A stretch of 7,083 nt of DNA, from assembly GCA_949127645.1 (NCBI GenBank), contig CASBQM010000299.1, positions 1 through 7,083 of the forward strand, given 5' to 3'. The position numbers and the translations under genes are program-made. Origin of the DNA: Synechococcales cyanobacterium PMM_0036. GTDB taxonomy: Bacteria; Cyanobacteriota; Cyanobacteriia; Elainellales; Elainellaceae. This document shows, piece by piece, positions 1 through 5,660 of this stretch; within the stretch, counting starts at the first letter, position 1; each line of letters begins with the position of its first letter. The notes under the pieces are model-generated. The model searched no databases. It saw only the letters and a list, made by a program, of their open reading frames with translations, and was not told the DNA's origin.

Positions 1-664
1 CCAGAGTATCGCGTTGGCGGATCAGGTCAACACCTCTCGAAGTGCCGAGCCGAGTTGCCCCTGCCAAAATCAGATCGATCGCCTGTTCGGCAGTACGGAT
101 GCCACCCGATGCCTTGATGCCAACGCGATCCTTGGCAATTGCTTTGAGCAGTGTAACATTTGCAACCGTTGCACCGCCTCGCCACCCCGTACTAGTTTTG
201 AGGTAAGCCACTCCAGCATCCATGCAGGCTTCGGCAGCAACCTTAATTTCTTCCTCGGTCAGCACCGCCATTTCCAGAATGGCTTTGACAGGTTGACCCA
301 TCTCGCAAATTTCGGCAATTTCTTGATGCAGCGCGTCGAGTTTGCCCGTCTTTAGCAAGCCCAGGTTAATCACCATATCTAGCTCAGTTGCGCCATTTTC
401 TAGCGCTTCTCCCGCTTCGTAAGCCTTGACTGTTGAAGTCGTAGCTCCACTAGGAAACCCAATCACACAAGACACCTGGGGGCGCTTTTTGTAAAGCAAT
501 TCAGCCGTCTGCCGAACGTGAGAAGGATAGACGCAAACAGACGCAAAGCCATAGCGATCGGCTTCTTCGCAATATTGCGCTACCTGTTCAGGAACTGCGG
601 CTGGATCTAACAAAGAATGATCAATAAACTCAGCTAAATTAATTTCTGAATGAACTTCAGTCAT
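1..664 (-). CDS. deoC: Deoxyribose-phosphate aldolase (partial, 3' end cut by window edge)
   Basis: The product splits 2-deoxyribose-5-phosphate into glyceraldehyde-3-phosphate and acetaldehyde, a cytosolic class I aldolase of deoxynucleoside salvage. I translated the reverse strand from the ATG at 664-662; 221 residues are visible and the frame runs off base 1 without a stop. Family marks are in order: FIDHSLLDP near residue 13, CVIGFPSG near 66, ELDMVIN with the proton-relay Asp96, YLKTSTGW with the Schiff-base Lys156, and VGIKASGGIRT with the second active-site Lys184. The usual length is about 220-230 residues, so only a short C-terminal tail is missing. The start is supported by GGAGGA five bases upstream. 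It lies 139 bases downstream of the epoxide-hydrolase-like gene on the same strand, but a possible promoter in that gap suggests it can be transcribed alone. All catalytic residues are present. Confidence 0.95.
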   Translation of the reverse strand, partial: MTEVHSEINLAEFIDHSLLDPAAVPEQVAQYCEEADRYGFASVCVYPSHVRQTAELLYKKRPQVSCVIGFPSGATTSTVKAYEAGEALENGATELDMVINLGLLKTGKLDALHQEIAEICEMGQPVKAILEMAVLTEEEIKVAAEACMDAGVAYLKTSTGWRGGATVANVTLLKAIAKDRVGIKASGGIRTAEQAIDLILAGATRLGTSRGVDLIRQRDTL

Positions 665-668
665 GGCT

Positions 669-674
669 TCCTCC
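669..674 (-). promoter_or_regulatory. Strong ribosome binding site of deoC
   Basis: On the minus strand this reads GGAGGA, close to perfect anti-Shine-Dalgarno complementarity, with a four-to-five base spacer to the deoC ATG. It is the best ribosome binding site in the window and fixes the deoC start. Confidence 0.8.
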
Positions 675-710
675 GTTCTGTTAAAAGTTTGTCTCAAAAA
701 CGATCGGAAA

Positions 711-738
711 TTTATATTTCTTTGGAGTGAGGATTAAA
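711..738 (-). promoter_or_regulatory. Possible deoC promoter
   Basis: On the minus strand TATAAA (716-711, five of six matches to the -10 consensus) follows a weak -35-like TTTAAT (738-733) after 16 bases. Transcription would begin near 704, giving a leader of about 40 bases. The -35 is poor, so this rests mainly on the -10 and its placement. Confidence 0.35.
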
Positions 739-803
739 GACTCAGGCGATCGCGCTAAAAGCAGCAGATGTCGAACTAAGCTGAACTAACCAAGGCAAGC
801 TTG

Positions 804-1682
804 TCAAGACGATCGCAAAAAATCCAGCAATTCTCGATTCACCGTCTGAGGCGCTTCTTGCTGCACCCAGTGACCACAGTGCGGCAAAAACTTCAGCTTT
901 AGCGGCGCACTCACCAGACTTTCCATGCCTTCGGTCAACTTACGGCTAAAGAAAAAGTCTTCTTCTCCCCACAGCACCAGCGTTGGCGCAGAAATCAGGG
1001 CAGACGATCGCCCCAAATTTGCTAGCCAAGTTTGAGGAGAAAAAAGAGAGCGATAGTGGCTCAACACCGCAGACAGAGCGCCGGGTTTTTCGAGTGCCGC
1101 CTGATAGATCTCGGTGTCTTGAGCGGTAAAGGCTCCCTTACGAACCGCCTGATCCTGAAATAGAGTTTTAACGAAACTATGCAGATTTTGTCGGATGAAC
1201 CACTCAGGCAGAGCTGGAATCTGAAACGCCAGCACATACCAGCTCCGACGAAGCTGATCCAAATTCCCCACCAATTCCTGAATAAATCGCTGTGGAGGTG
1301 GCGCATTAAGCATAGCTAACCGATCGAGTGCTTCTGGAAACTTTTGAGCTAGATTCCAGGCGATCGCTCCGCCCCAATCATGCCCAACCACGTGAGCTTT
1401 GAGATAGCCCAAGCTCTCCATTAAGCCTTTAATATCAGCACTCAGCGTATCCAGGTCATAGCCGCTTTCTGGCTTGTCAGAGTCGTTGTAGCCGCGCAGA
1501 TCGGGCACCACCACCTTAAAGTGCTGGGCAAGAACGGGAATTTGATGCCGCCAGGAGTACCAAAATTCTGGAAACCCATGCAAAAGGATTACTAAGTCGC
1601 CTTCACCCTGCATGACGCAATGCAGACGAATATTGTTAGTCTTAACGAAGTGGTGTTGCCAGCCAGAGCTAAGTGCAGTCAT
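804..1682 (-). CDS. Alpha/beta hydrolase, soluble epoxide hydrolase-like
   Basis: This 292-residue protein belongs to the alpha/beta hydrolase fold, epoxide hydrolase branch, which opens epoxides to diols through an ester intermediate; the natural substrate cannot be read here. Visible are HGFP (35-38, oxyanion hole), GHDWGG with nucleophile Asp102, a WGEED segment with the acid Asp242, and CGHW with catalytic His271. Two cap-domain tyrosines that polarise the epoxide are present: Tyr149 in SWYVLAFQIP and Tyr210 in LSHYRSLF. Their presence favours epoxide hydrolase over haloalkane dehalogenase, which shares the HDW nucleophile context. I chose the ATG at 1682; a TTG at 1703 would add seven residues, but neither has a clear ribosome site and a -10-like TATACA (1716-1711) just upstream would leave the TTG almost leaderless. 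No signal peptide. It is divergent from the deacetylase-family gene. Confidence 0.88.
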   Translation of the reverse strand: MTALSSGWQHHFVKTNNIRLHCVMQGEGDLVILLHGFPEFWYSWRHQIPVLAQHFKVVVPDLRGYNDSDKPESGYDLDTLSADIKGLMESLGYLKAHVVGHDWGGAIAWNLAQKFPEALDRLAMLNAPPPQRFIQELVGNLDQLRRSWYVLAFQIPALPEWFIRQNLHSFVKTLFQDQAVRKGAFTAQDTEIYQAALEKPGALSAVLSHYRSLFSPQTWLANLGRSSALISAPTLVLWGEEDFFFSRKLTEGMESLVSAPLKLKFLPHCGHWVQQEAPQTVNRELLDFLRSS

Positions 1683-1745
1683 GTCCCGCAATGCCTTTAA
1701 CAAGTATCGTTGTATAAAGTAGAACCTTAAAAGACGCAGCAGAAG

Positions 1746-1770
1746 CGCTGTAGCAAAAGCTACTAAAGCG
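1746..1770. other. Hairpin/imperfect palindrome in a divergent intergenic region
   Basis: GTAGC (1750-1754) and GCTAC (1759-1763) form a perfect five-base stem around an AAAA loop. An outer CGCT (1746-1749) pairs with AGCG (1767-1770) across a three-base bulge. It sits in the 130 bases between the divergent epoxide-hydrolase-like and deacetylase-family starts, about 40 bases from the latter, where an operator or 5'-leader structure would be expected. No T tract follows on either strand, so a terminator is unlikely. Function is inferred from position only. Confidence 0.4.
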
Positions 1771-1812
1771 TAGTTCTCTTCATCCTATAGCTTAACGTTT
1801 TGTTGAGTATCC

Positions 1813-2745
1813 ATGCCGAGCAAGTTTCCAGTTTTTTATTCCGATGAGTTTTTAGAACATGATACGGGTGCCTATCACCCAGAGCGATCGGGACGGCTCA
1901 CTGCTATTACTCAGGCACTAAAAGCTCAACCCTGGAGCGATCGCTTAGAGTGGCGGCTACCTACCCCCGTTACGGCTCAAACCGATCGATTGACTACAGC
2001 CTTTCATGCCGTTCATCCCGATCGCTATACAGAAGCCGTTCGGCTGCTAAGTGAGGCAGGCGGCGGTCACATCGATCCCGATACCATCGCGTCTCCCCGC
2101 AGCTATGACGTGGCTTTGCTAGCGGTCAGCGCTTGGCTAGATGGTGTGGATCAAGTGCTGCAATCTGGAGAACCCGCATTTGTGGTCGCTCGTCCCCCAG
2201 GACATCACGCTATGCCAGAGCGTGGGATGGGGTTTTGTCTTTTCGCTAATGCGGCGATCGCGGCTCTCTATGCGCTTCAGCAGCTTGGGATTCAGCGGGT
2301 TGCCATCGTCGATTGGGATGTACATCATGGCAACGGCACCCAGGCGATCGTTGAATCTCACGCCAACATTGCCTTTTGCTCGCTACACGAGTTTCCGCAG
2401 TATCCCGGCACAGGAGCGGCAAAAGAGCGCGGTCAACACAATAATGTGCTAAATTTCCCGATGCGGTCAGGCAGCACGATCGCCGATTATCTGCCTCACT
2501 TTGAGCAAACCATTCTCCCGTTTCTGCAAGACTTTCAGCCCGATTTGCTGATTGTCAGCGCGGGCTATGATGCCAACCAGGCTGATCCTCTAGCAAACAT
2601 TAACCTACAACCTCAAGATTACGGAGCCTTGACCGATCGCTGCCTACAAGTCACTCGTTGCATTCTGTTTGGGCTGGAGGGCGGATACGATTTTGAGGCG
2701 CTAGCGCAATCTGTAACCGCTACTATTAAACGCTGCCTTGTCTAG
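1813..2745 (+). CDS. Histone deacetylase superfamily amidohydrolase
   Basis: This 310-residue cytosolic protein is a zinc-dependent deacetylase of the arginase/HDAC fold, of the class that includes AcuC-like and acetylpolyamine amidohydrolases. Motifs run in order: HDTGAYHPER (16-25), RPPGHHA with the tandem catalytic His131-His132, GFCLFANAAIAA (140-151), VDWDVHHGNG with zinc ligands Asp169 and His171, SLHEFPQYPGTG (190-201), VSAGYDANQADP with the third zinc ligand Asp253, and GLEGGYD with the transition-state Tyr292. All key residues are intact, so an active enzyme is expected. In bacteria lacking histones the substrate may be an acetylated small molecule or acetyl-lysine protein; the sequence does not say which. 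The ATG is fixed by an in-frame TGA nine bases upstream, although no strong ribosome site is seen. tpiA follows after 220 bases, so co-transcription is doubtful. Confidence 0.94.
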   Translation: MPSKFPVFYSDEFLEHDTGAYHPERSGRLTAITQALKAQPWSDRLEWRLPTPVTAQTDRLTTAFHAVHPDRYTEAVRLLSEAGGGHIDPDTIASPRSYDVALLAVSAWLDGVDQVLQSGEPAFVVARPPGHHAMPERGMGFCLFANAAIAALYALQQLGIQRVAIVDWDVHHGNGTQAIVESHANIAFCSLHEFPQYPGTGAAKERGQHNNVLNFPMRSGSTIADYLPHFEQTILPFLQDFQPDLLIVSAGYDANQADPLANINLQPQDYGALTDRCLQVTRCILFGLEGGYDFEALAQSVTATIKRCLV

Positions 2746-2800
2746 AATTCGTCTCTAAAGCACGCTCTGCGAAACACACTCTAAATCCCCTTTGATAGAT

Positions 2801-2832
2801 TGCGCCCTCAAAGCCGTAGACTAGAGGGTGCA
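2801..2832 (+). terminator. 9-bp hairpin after the deacetylase-family gene (terminator or tpiA leader structure)
   Basis: TGCGCCCTC (2801-2809) pairs with GAGGGTGCA (2824-2832) over nine positions with one G-T wobble, leaving a 14-base loop. It lies 55 bases after the deacetylase-family stop and is followed by the moderately T-rich ATTGTTATT, not a clean T run. It could end that transcript or form part of a long tpiA leader; the sequence does not decide between them. Confidence 0.4.
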
Positions 2833-2834
2833 TT

Positions 2835-2927
2835 GTTATTACAGTCGCAAAGTTATTACGGTTGCAAATCGCGGTTATTGGTCGTGGTTATCAGTCGCGG
2901 TCATTAGATTGCATTCATTTAATTCGC
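2835..2927 (+). repeat. Degenerate short tandem repeats in the tpiA leader
   Basis: Two adjacent 17-base units, GTTATTACAGTCGCAAA (2835-2851) and GTTATTACGGTTGCAAA (2852-2868), match at 15 of 17 positions. After TCGCG come 13-base variants of the same theme: GTTATTGGTCGTG (2874), GTTATCAGTCGCG (2887) and GTCATTAGATTGC (2900), then a more diverged ATTCATTTAATTCGC (2913-2927). The array ends 38 bases before the tpiA GTG. The units look like decayed tandem duplication; they lack CRISPR-type spacers. Confidence 0.7.
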
Positions 2928-2965
2928 ATTTACCCACCCTCACACTTAGCATACTGAGTCAACTT

Positions 2966-3700
2966 GTGCGTAAGGTCATCATTGCTGGCAACTGGAAGAT
3001 GTACAAAACTCAGGCGGAAGCCCAGGAGTTTTTGCAGGGATTTTTAGATCAAATTGCTGAGACCCTAGACGATCGGGAGATCGTTCTTTGCGTGCCTTAC
3101 ACGTCGCTGAGCGCCATGTCTAGAAATCTGCATGGCACTCGAATCAGAATAGGCGCACAAAATGTCCATTGGGAAACCGCAGGAGCCTACACCGGAGAGA
3201 TATCTGCACCCATGCTGACCGAAATGGGCGTGCGATACGTCGTCGTGGGTCACAGCGAACGCAGACAGTATTTTGGTGAAACCGATGTCACAGTCAACCT
3301 ACGGTTAAAAACAGCGCAGGAGCATGGTCTAATCCCCATTCTTTGCGTCGGTGAAACCAAGCAACAGCGAGACACAGGAGAAACGGAAGCTTTAATTTGC
3401 AGTCAGCTTGAAAAAGACTTGGTTGATGTCGATCAGAGCAGCCTCGTGATCGCCTACGAACCGATCTGGGCGATCGGCACAGGCGACACCTGCGATGCCA
3501 AAGAAGCCAATCGCATTGTTGGGCTAATTCGCAGCCAGCTTGATAATAAAAACGTCACAATTCAGTATGGCGGCTCTGTCAAGCCTGGAAACGTTGATGA
3601 AATCATGGGACAACCAGAAATTGACGGGGCGCTCGTGGGAGGAGCCAGCTTGTCACCCAAAGAGTTTGCCCGGATTGTTAACTTTCAGGCAGACTTGTAG
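2966..3700 (+). CDS. tpiA: Triosephosphate isomerase
   Basis: The enzyme interconverts dihydroxyacetone phosphate and glyceraldehyde-3-phosphate in glycolysis and the Calvin cycle, in the cytosol as a dimer. The 244-residue product has AGNWKMYK with Asn9 and Lys11, VVVGHSERR with the electrophile His96, AYEPIWAIGTG with the catalytic base Glu165, IQYGGSVKPGN (199-209) and GALVGGASL (221-229) for phosphate binding. Numbering coincides with the classical enzyme. I start at the GTG (2966), because VRKVIIAGNWKMY matches the family N-terminus and gives normal length. The frame stays open upstream to a GTG at 2828, but those 46 extra codons are largely repeat-derived and show no family similarity. 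Only a weak GAG-type ribosome site (2956-2958) precedes the GTG. A small acidic protein gene begins 10 bases after the stop, suggesting one transcript. Confidence 0.95.
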   Translation: MRKVIIAGNWKMYKTQAEAQEFLQGFLDQIAETLDDREIVLCVPYTSLSAMSRNLHGTRIRIGAQNVHWETAGAYTGEISAPMLTEMGVRYVVVGHSERRQYFGETDVTVNLRLKTAQEHGLIPILCVGETKQQRDTGETEALICSQLEKDLVDVDQSSLVIAYEPIWAIGTGDTCDAKEANRIVGLIRSQLDNKNVTIQYGGSVKPGNVDEIMGQPEIDGALVGGASLSPKEFARIVNFQADL

Positions 3701-3710
3701 CAGTGGTAGC

Positions 3711-4088
3711 ATGACTGACCCGCTTCCAACCTCTGACTACAGCATTTCTCCCGAACAGGCAGAGCAATTAGAGCAGATTTACAACTTCAAGCGATCGTCT
3801 GAGATTTGGCAGTTTCTACAGGAGAACGCCTTCGTGATTCCTCTGCTTTTAGAAGCTCCCACCTACGTCTATCGCCAATTCCCAGATGCCACGATGTTTC
3901 TTGAAGTGTTGGTACACCCTCAAGGCTCTGCCTCAGATGATGACGAGATGGTGATTCATGTCACAACTCAGCTTGATGCTGATGACGCGCTCGATCGCCT
4001 CTGGGAACTCGATCGAGACTGGTGGCTCAAAGCCTCAGAAACTGTTGCGGGTCGGCTCATGATTGATATAGATTTTCAGGAAGTTTAA
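3711..4088 (+). CDS. Small acidic protein, putative partner/antitoxin of the HEPN protein
   Basis: The 125-residue product is strongly acidic (25 Asp/Glu against 7 Lys/Arg). It has a polar N-terminus, a hydrophobic helix FLQENAFVIPLLLEA (35-49), a predicted strand FLEVLVHP (63-70), a DDDE cluster (76-79), another strand, an LDRDWWL segment (100-106) and a C-terminal strand. I recall cyanobacterial hypothetical proteins with this NPFLIPLLLEA...LEV...WWL plan, often followed by a HEPN gene as here, but know no established function. There is no nucleotidyltransferase motif, so it is not a MntA-type partner, and no DNA-binding domain is obvious. The ATG (3711) lies 10 bases after the tpiA stop without a clear ribosome site, implying coupled translation. 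The frame is open further upstream inside tpiA, but that part is only the shadow of tpiA. The antitoxin role is inference. Confidence 0.75.
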   Translation: MTDPLPTSDYSISPEQAEQLEQIYNFKRSSEIWQFLQENAFVIPLLLEAPTYVYRQFPDATMFLEVLVHPQGSASDDDEMVIHVTTQLDADDALDRLWELDRDWWLKASETVAGRLMIDIDFQEV

Positions 4089-4114
4089 TGGGCATTGTAA
4101 TCTTCTAAAAGAAA

Positions 4115-4146
4115 TTCCCGTGAGCCAAAATTTCCGTGAGCCAATA
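4115..4146 (+). repeat. 16-bp tandem duplication at the HEPN gene start
   Basis: TTCCCGTGAGCCAAAA (4115-4130) is followed directly by TTTCCGTGAGCCAATA (4131-4146), matching at 14 of 16 positions. The second copy supplies GTGAG (4136-4140), a Shine-Dalgarno-like stretch five bases before the HEPN ATG, and includes its first base; the first copy provides a second GTGAG at 4120-4124. The duplication thus doubles the translation initiation signal. Confidence 0.8.
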
Positions 4147-4568
4147 TGAGCTTTAATTGGGCAGAATATCTGCATCTTGCCGAAGAGTTAACCGAAATTG
4201 CAAGCTCGATCGCAGGTGAAGAAGCCTGCCTCCGCTCTACAATTAGCCGTGCCTACTACGCAGCATTTATCCGCGCCAGAAACTACCTGCGGCACCAAGA
4301 CGTAGATCTGCCTAGAAATGGCGATGTGCATCGCTATGTGCGAGATTATTTCGATCGCAGCAGCAATGAACTCCATCGAATGATCGCCAACGATCTGGCG
4401 CGACTCCGCATCAGCCGCAATCGTGCTGACTACGACGACATTATGACGCAGCTACCTGCTCTGGCTCGGATGTCGCTAAAGCTGGCGACCAGAGTGTTAG
4501 CCAACCTAGACGAACTGTTATTGCAGCAACGTGAAGTGCTTCTAAAAAGTGAAGCCAAGCGTTCCTAA
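4146..4568 (+). CDS. HEPN domain-containing protein, putative toxin RNase
   Basis: This 140-residue, almost all-helical protein resembles HEPN domain proteins. Signatures are SRAYYAAFIRARNYL (34-48) on the second helix and LRISRNRADYDD (87-98) on a later one. HEPN toxins use an R-polar-x(3-5)-H motif to cut RNA; here the matching position reads R91-N-R-A-D-Y96, with Tyr where His would be. That variant is common among RNxADY-type HEPN proteins and may or may not be nucleolytic. Charge is balanced (21 Arg/Lys, 20 Asp/Glu), contrasting with its acidic neighbour, which ends 57 bases upstream. An in-frame TGA at 4137 fixes the ATG, and GTGAG lies five bases before it. uppP converges on it with 24 bases between stops and no convincing terminator. 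Toxin function is inference from fold and pairing. Confidence 0.85.
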   Translation: MSFNWAEYLHLAEELTEIASSIAGEEACLRSTISRAYYAAFIRARNYLRHQDVDLPRNGDVHRYVRDYFDRSSNELHRMIANDLARLRISRNRADYDDIMTQLPALARMSLKLATRVLANLDELLLQQREVLLKSEAKRS

Positions 4569-4592
4569 GCGGTTCTTGAACAAGGTAGAAAA

Positions 4593-5411
4593 TCACCCCT
4601 TGAAGAAATTAAGCGCTAAGCCTAGCAGCAGCAGTCCCCCAAACCCTAGGCGATACCAGACAAATACCCACGTACTGTGCTGTTGCAGATAGCGTAATAG
4701 CCAAGCGATCGACAAGTAGGAAAAAATAAAGGTCGAGATGATTCCGGCGATTAGAGCAATAATGCTATCTGCACTAGCAAAAGCTTTACGAGCCTGATAC
4801 AGGGTGGCGATCGTCAGCGTTGGAATGCCCAACAGGAACGAAAACCGAGCTGCCGTCTGGCGCTCTAGCCCCAAAAACAAGGCGGCTGTCAAAGTCGAAC
4901 CTGAGCGAGATGCGCCCGGAAACAGGGCAATCATTTGACCCAAGCCTACGAGAACTCCGTCAATCACTTGTAGCGAGTCAAACCCTCGTTTGCGGCTACC
5001 AATTTTTTCGGCTAATGCTAGCAAAAGCGACATGACGATCGACATAATGGCGATCACGGCAATGCTTTCTGGCAAAACATCTTTAAGTAGAAAACCGACT
5101 GCCAAAGCTGGAATAGTGCCCACGGCAATACCGACCAGTAGCTTCCATTCTTCTTGCTGCCAGTCTTTTTGCTGAAAAGCAGCCCAAGCCCCGGTCAAAA
5201 TCTGCCAAATATCTGACCAAAAGTACAAAACTACGGCAATTACACTACCAAACTGAATAGCGTCGACGAAGTATTTTTGCCCTACATCCGTCCAGCCAAA
5301 CAGCTTGGTAAAAACTAGGAGATGGGCTGTGCTGCTGATGGGCAAAAATTCGGTAATGCCTTGAACAACACCCAAGACGATCGCCCGAAATATTTCTTGA
5401 ATTAAATTCAC
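4593..5411 (-). CDS. uppP: Undecaprenyl-diphosphatase (UppP/BacA family)
   Basis: This integral membrane enzyme removes a phosphate from undecaprenyl diphosphate, recycling the lipid carrier for peptidoglycan and other envelope polymers; overexpression in other bacteria gives bacitracin resistance. The 272-residue length is normal. The first signature is GVVQGITEFLPISSTAHL (14-31), giving the (E/Q)xxxE motif as Gln17 and Glu21, plus His30. The second is PGASRSGST (165-173) with the phosphate-contacting Ser168-Arg169. About eight hydrophobic segments are visible, for example at 54-65, 92-109, 117-134, 190-205, 217-238 and 250-270. The start codon is GTG (5411-5409), preceded by a weak AGG at 5421-5419; MNLIQEIFRAIVLG fits the family N-terminus. 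It is divergent from the DUF3120-like gene and convergent with the HEPN gene, hence probably its own transcription unit. Confidence 0.96.
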   Translation of the reverse strand: MNLIQEIFRAIVLGVVQGITEFLPISSTAHLLVFTKLFGWTDVGQKYFVDAIQFGSVIAVVLYFWSDIWQILTGAWAAFQQKDWQQEEWKLLVGIAVGTIPALAVGFLLKDVLPESIAVIAIMSIVMSLLLALAEKIGSRKRGFDSLQVIDGVLVGLGQMIALFPGASRSGSTLTAALFLGLERQTAARFSFLLGIPTLTIATLYQARKAFASADSIIALIAGIISTFIFSYLSIAWLLRYLQQHSTWVFVWYRLGFGGLLLLGLALNFFKG

Positions 5412-5427
5412 GTTATTACCTGGCAGT

Positions 5428-5459
5428 TTGTTGATGTATCAGCTTGTCGATGTATCAGC
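5428..5459 (-). repeat. 16-bp tandem duplication upstream of uppP
   Basis: In plus-strand sense TTGTTGATGTATCAGC (5428-5443) is followed directly by TTGTCGATGTATCAGC (5444-5459), identical at 15 of 16 positions. It lies 16 to 48 bases upstream of the uppP GTG and would be within its leader or core promoter. With one mismatch it appears the youngest of the three duplications in the window. Confidence 0.85.
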
Positions 5460-5631
5460 CTAATGGCATGGGTTAATGGCACCAAGATTCCACCCCATTC
5501 CAATAGCTTTCAGGTAGCTCGCCATTGACGTACTAGACCCTAGCTTAGGGGTTCGCCCAGAGGCAAGTCCATCCCCCGTTCACTTCTTTAGAAAAGTTTT
5601 ATCGTTAGTCAAGAAGTTGTTAAGCGGCAGA

Positions 5632-5660
5632 TTGAAGTTGGGGTAGGATATGAAAATAAT
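5632..5660 (+). promoter_or_regulatory. Promoter candidate for the DUF3120-like gene
   Basis: TTGAAG (5632-5637, four of six to the -35 consensus) is followed after exactly 17 bases by AATAAT (5655-5660, five of six to the -10). Transcription would start near 5667, giving a leader of about 57 bases before the TTG start. Confidence 0.45.

Noticed and set aside
14..355. Plus-strand open frame of 113 codons
   Set aside because: It lies entirely antisense to deoC, whose minus-strand translation shows all aldolase motifs; the plus frame has no recognisable features.
804..1682. Haloalkane dehalogenase assignment
   Set aside because: Both cap-domain tyrosines typical of epoxide hydrolases are present (Tyr149, Tyr210), which favours the epoxide hydrolase branch.
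2141..2452. Plus-strand open frame of 103 codons inside the deacetylase-family gene
   Set aside because: It overlaps the zinc-site coding region of that gene in another frame, and its translation shows no coherent domain.
2835..2927. Small CRISPR array
   Set aside because: Units are 13-17 bases, adjacent and degenerate, with no unique spacers and no cas genes nearby.
2935..2945. Yfr1-like small RNA core (CCTCACAC)
   Set aside because: Only the last 8 of the 11 conserved bases match, flanking hairpins and a terminator are missing, and it sits just before tpiA in a setting unlike known yfr1 loci.
3711..4088. MntA-type nucleotidyltransferase partner of the HEPN protein
   Set aside because: The GS...D-x-D nucleotidyltransferase signature is absent; the DDDE cluster lacks the required glycine-serine context.
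4569..4602. Bidirectional terminator between the convergent HEPN and uppP genes
   Set aside because: CTTG-AA-CAAG has too small a loop to form, and the alternative CAAGG/CCTTG stem is only five bases with a 12-base loop and no T tract.
5361..5363. Gln17 in UppP as loss of a catalytic Glu
   Set aside because: The family motif is (E/Q)xxxE, so Gln at this position is an accepted variant; Glu21, His30 and the PGxSRS motif are intact.
5538..5550. CCCTA-GCT-TAGGG hairpin as terminator or tRNA arm
   Set aside because: The stem is only five bases, no T tract follows, and neighbouring bases do not fold into a cloverleaf.
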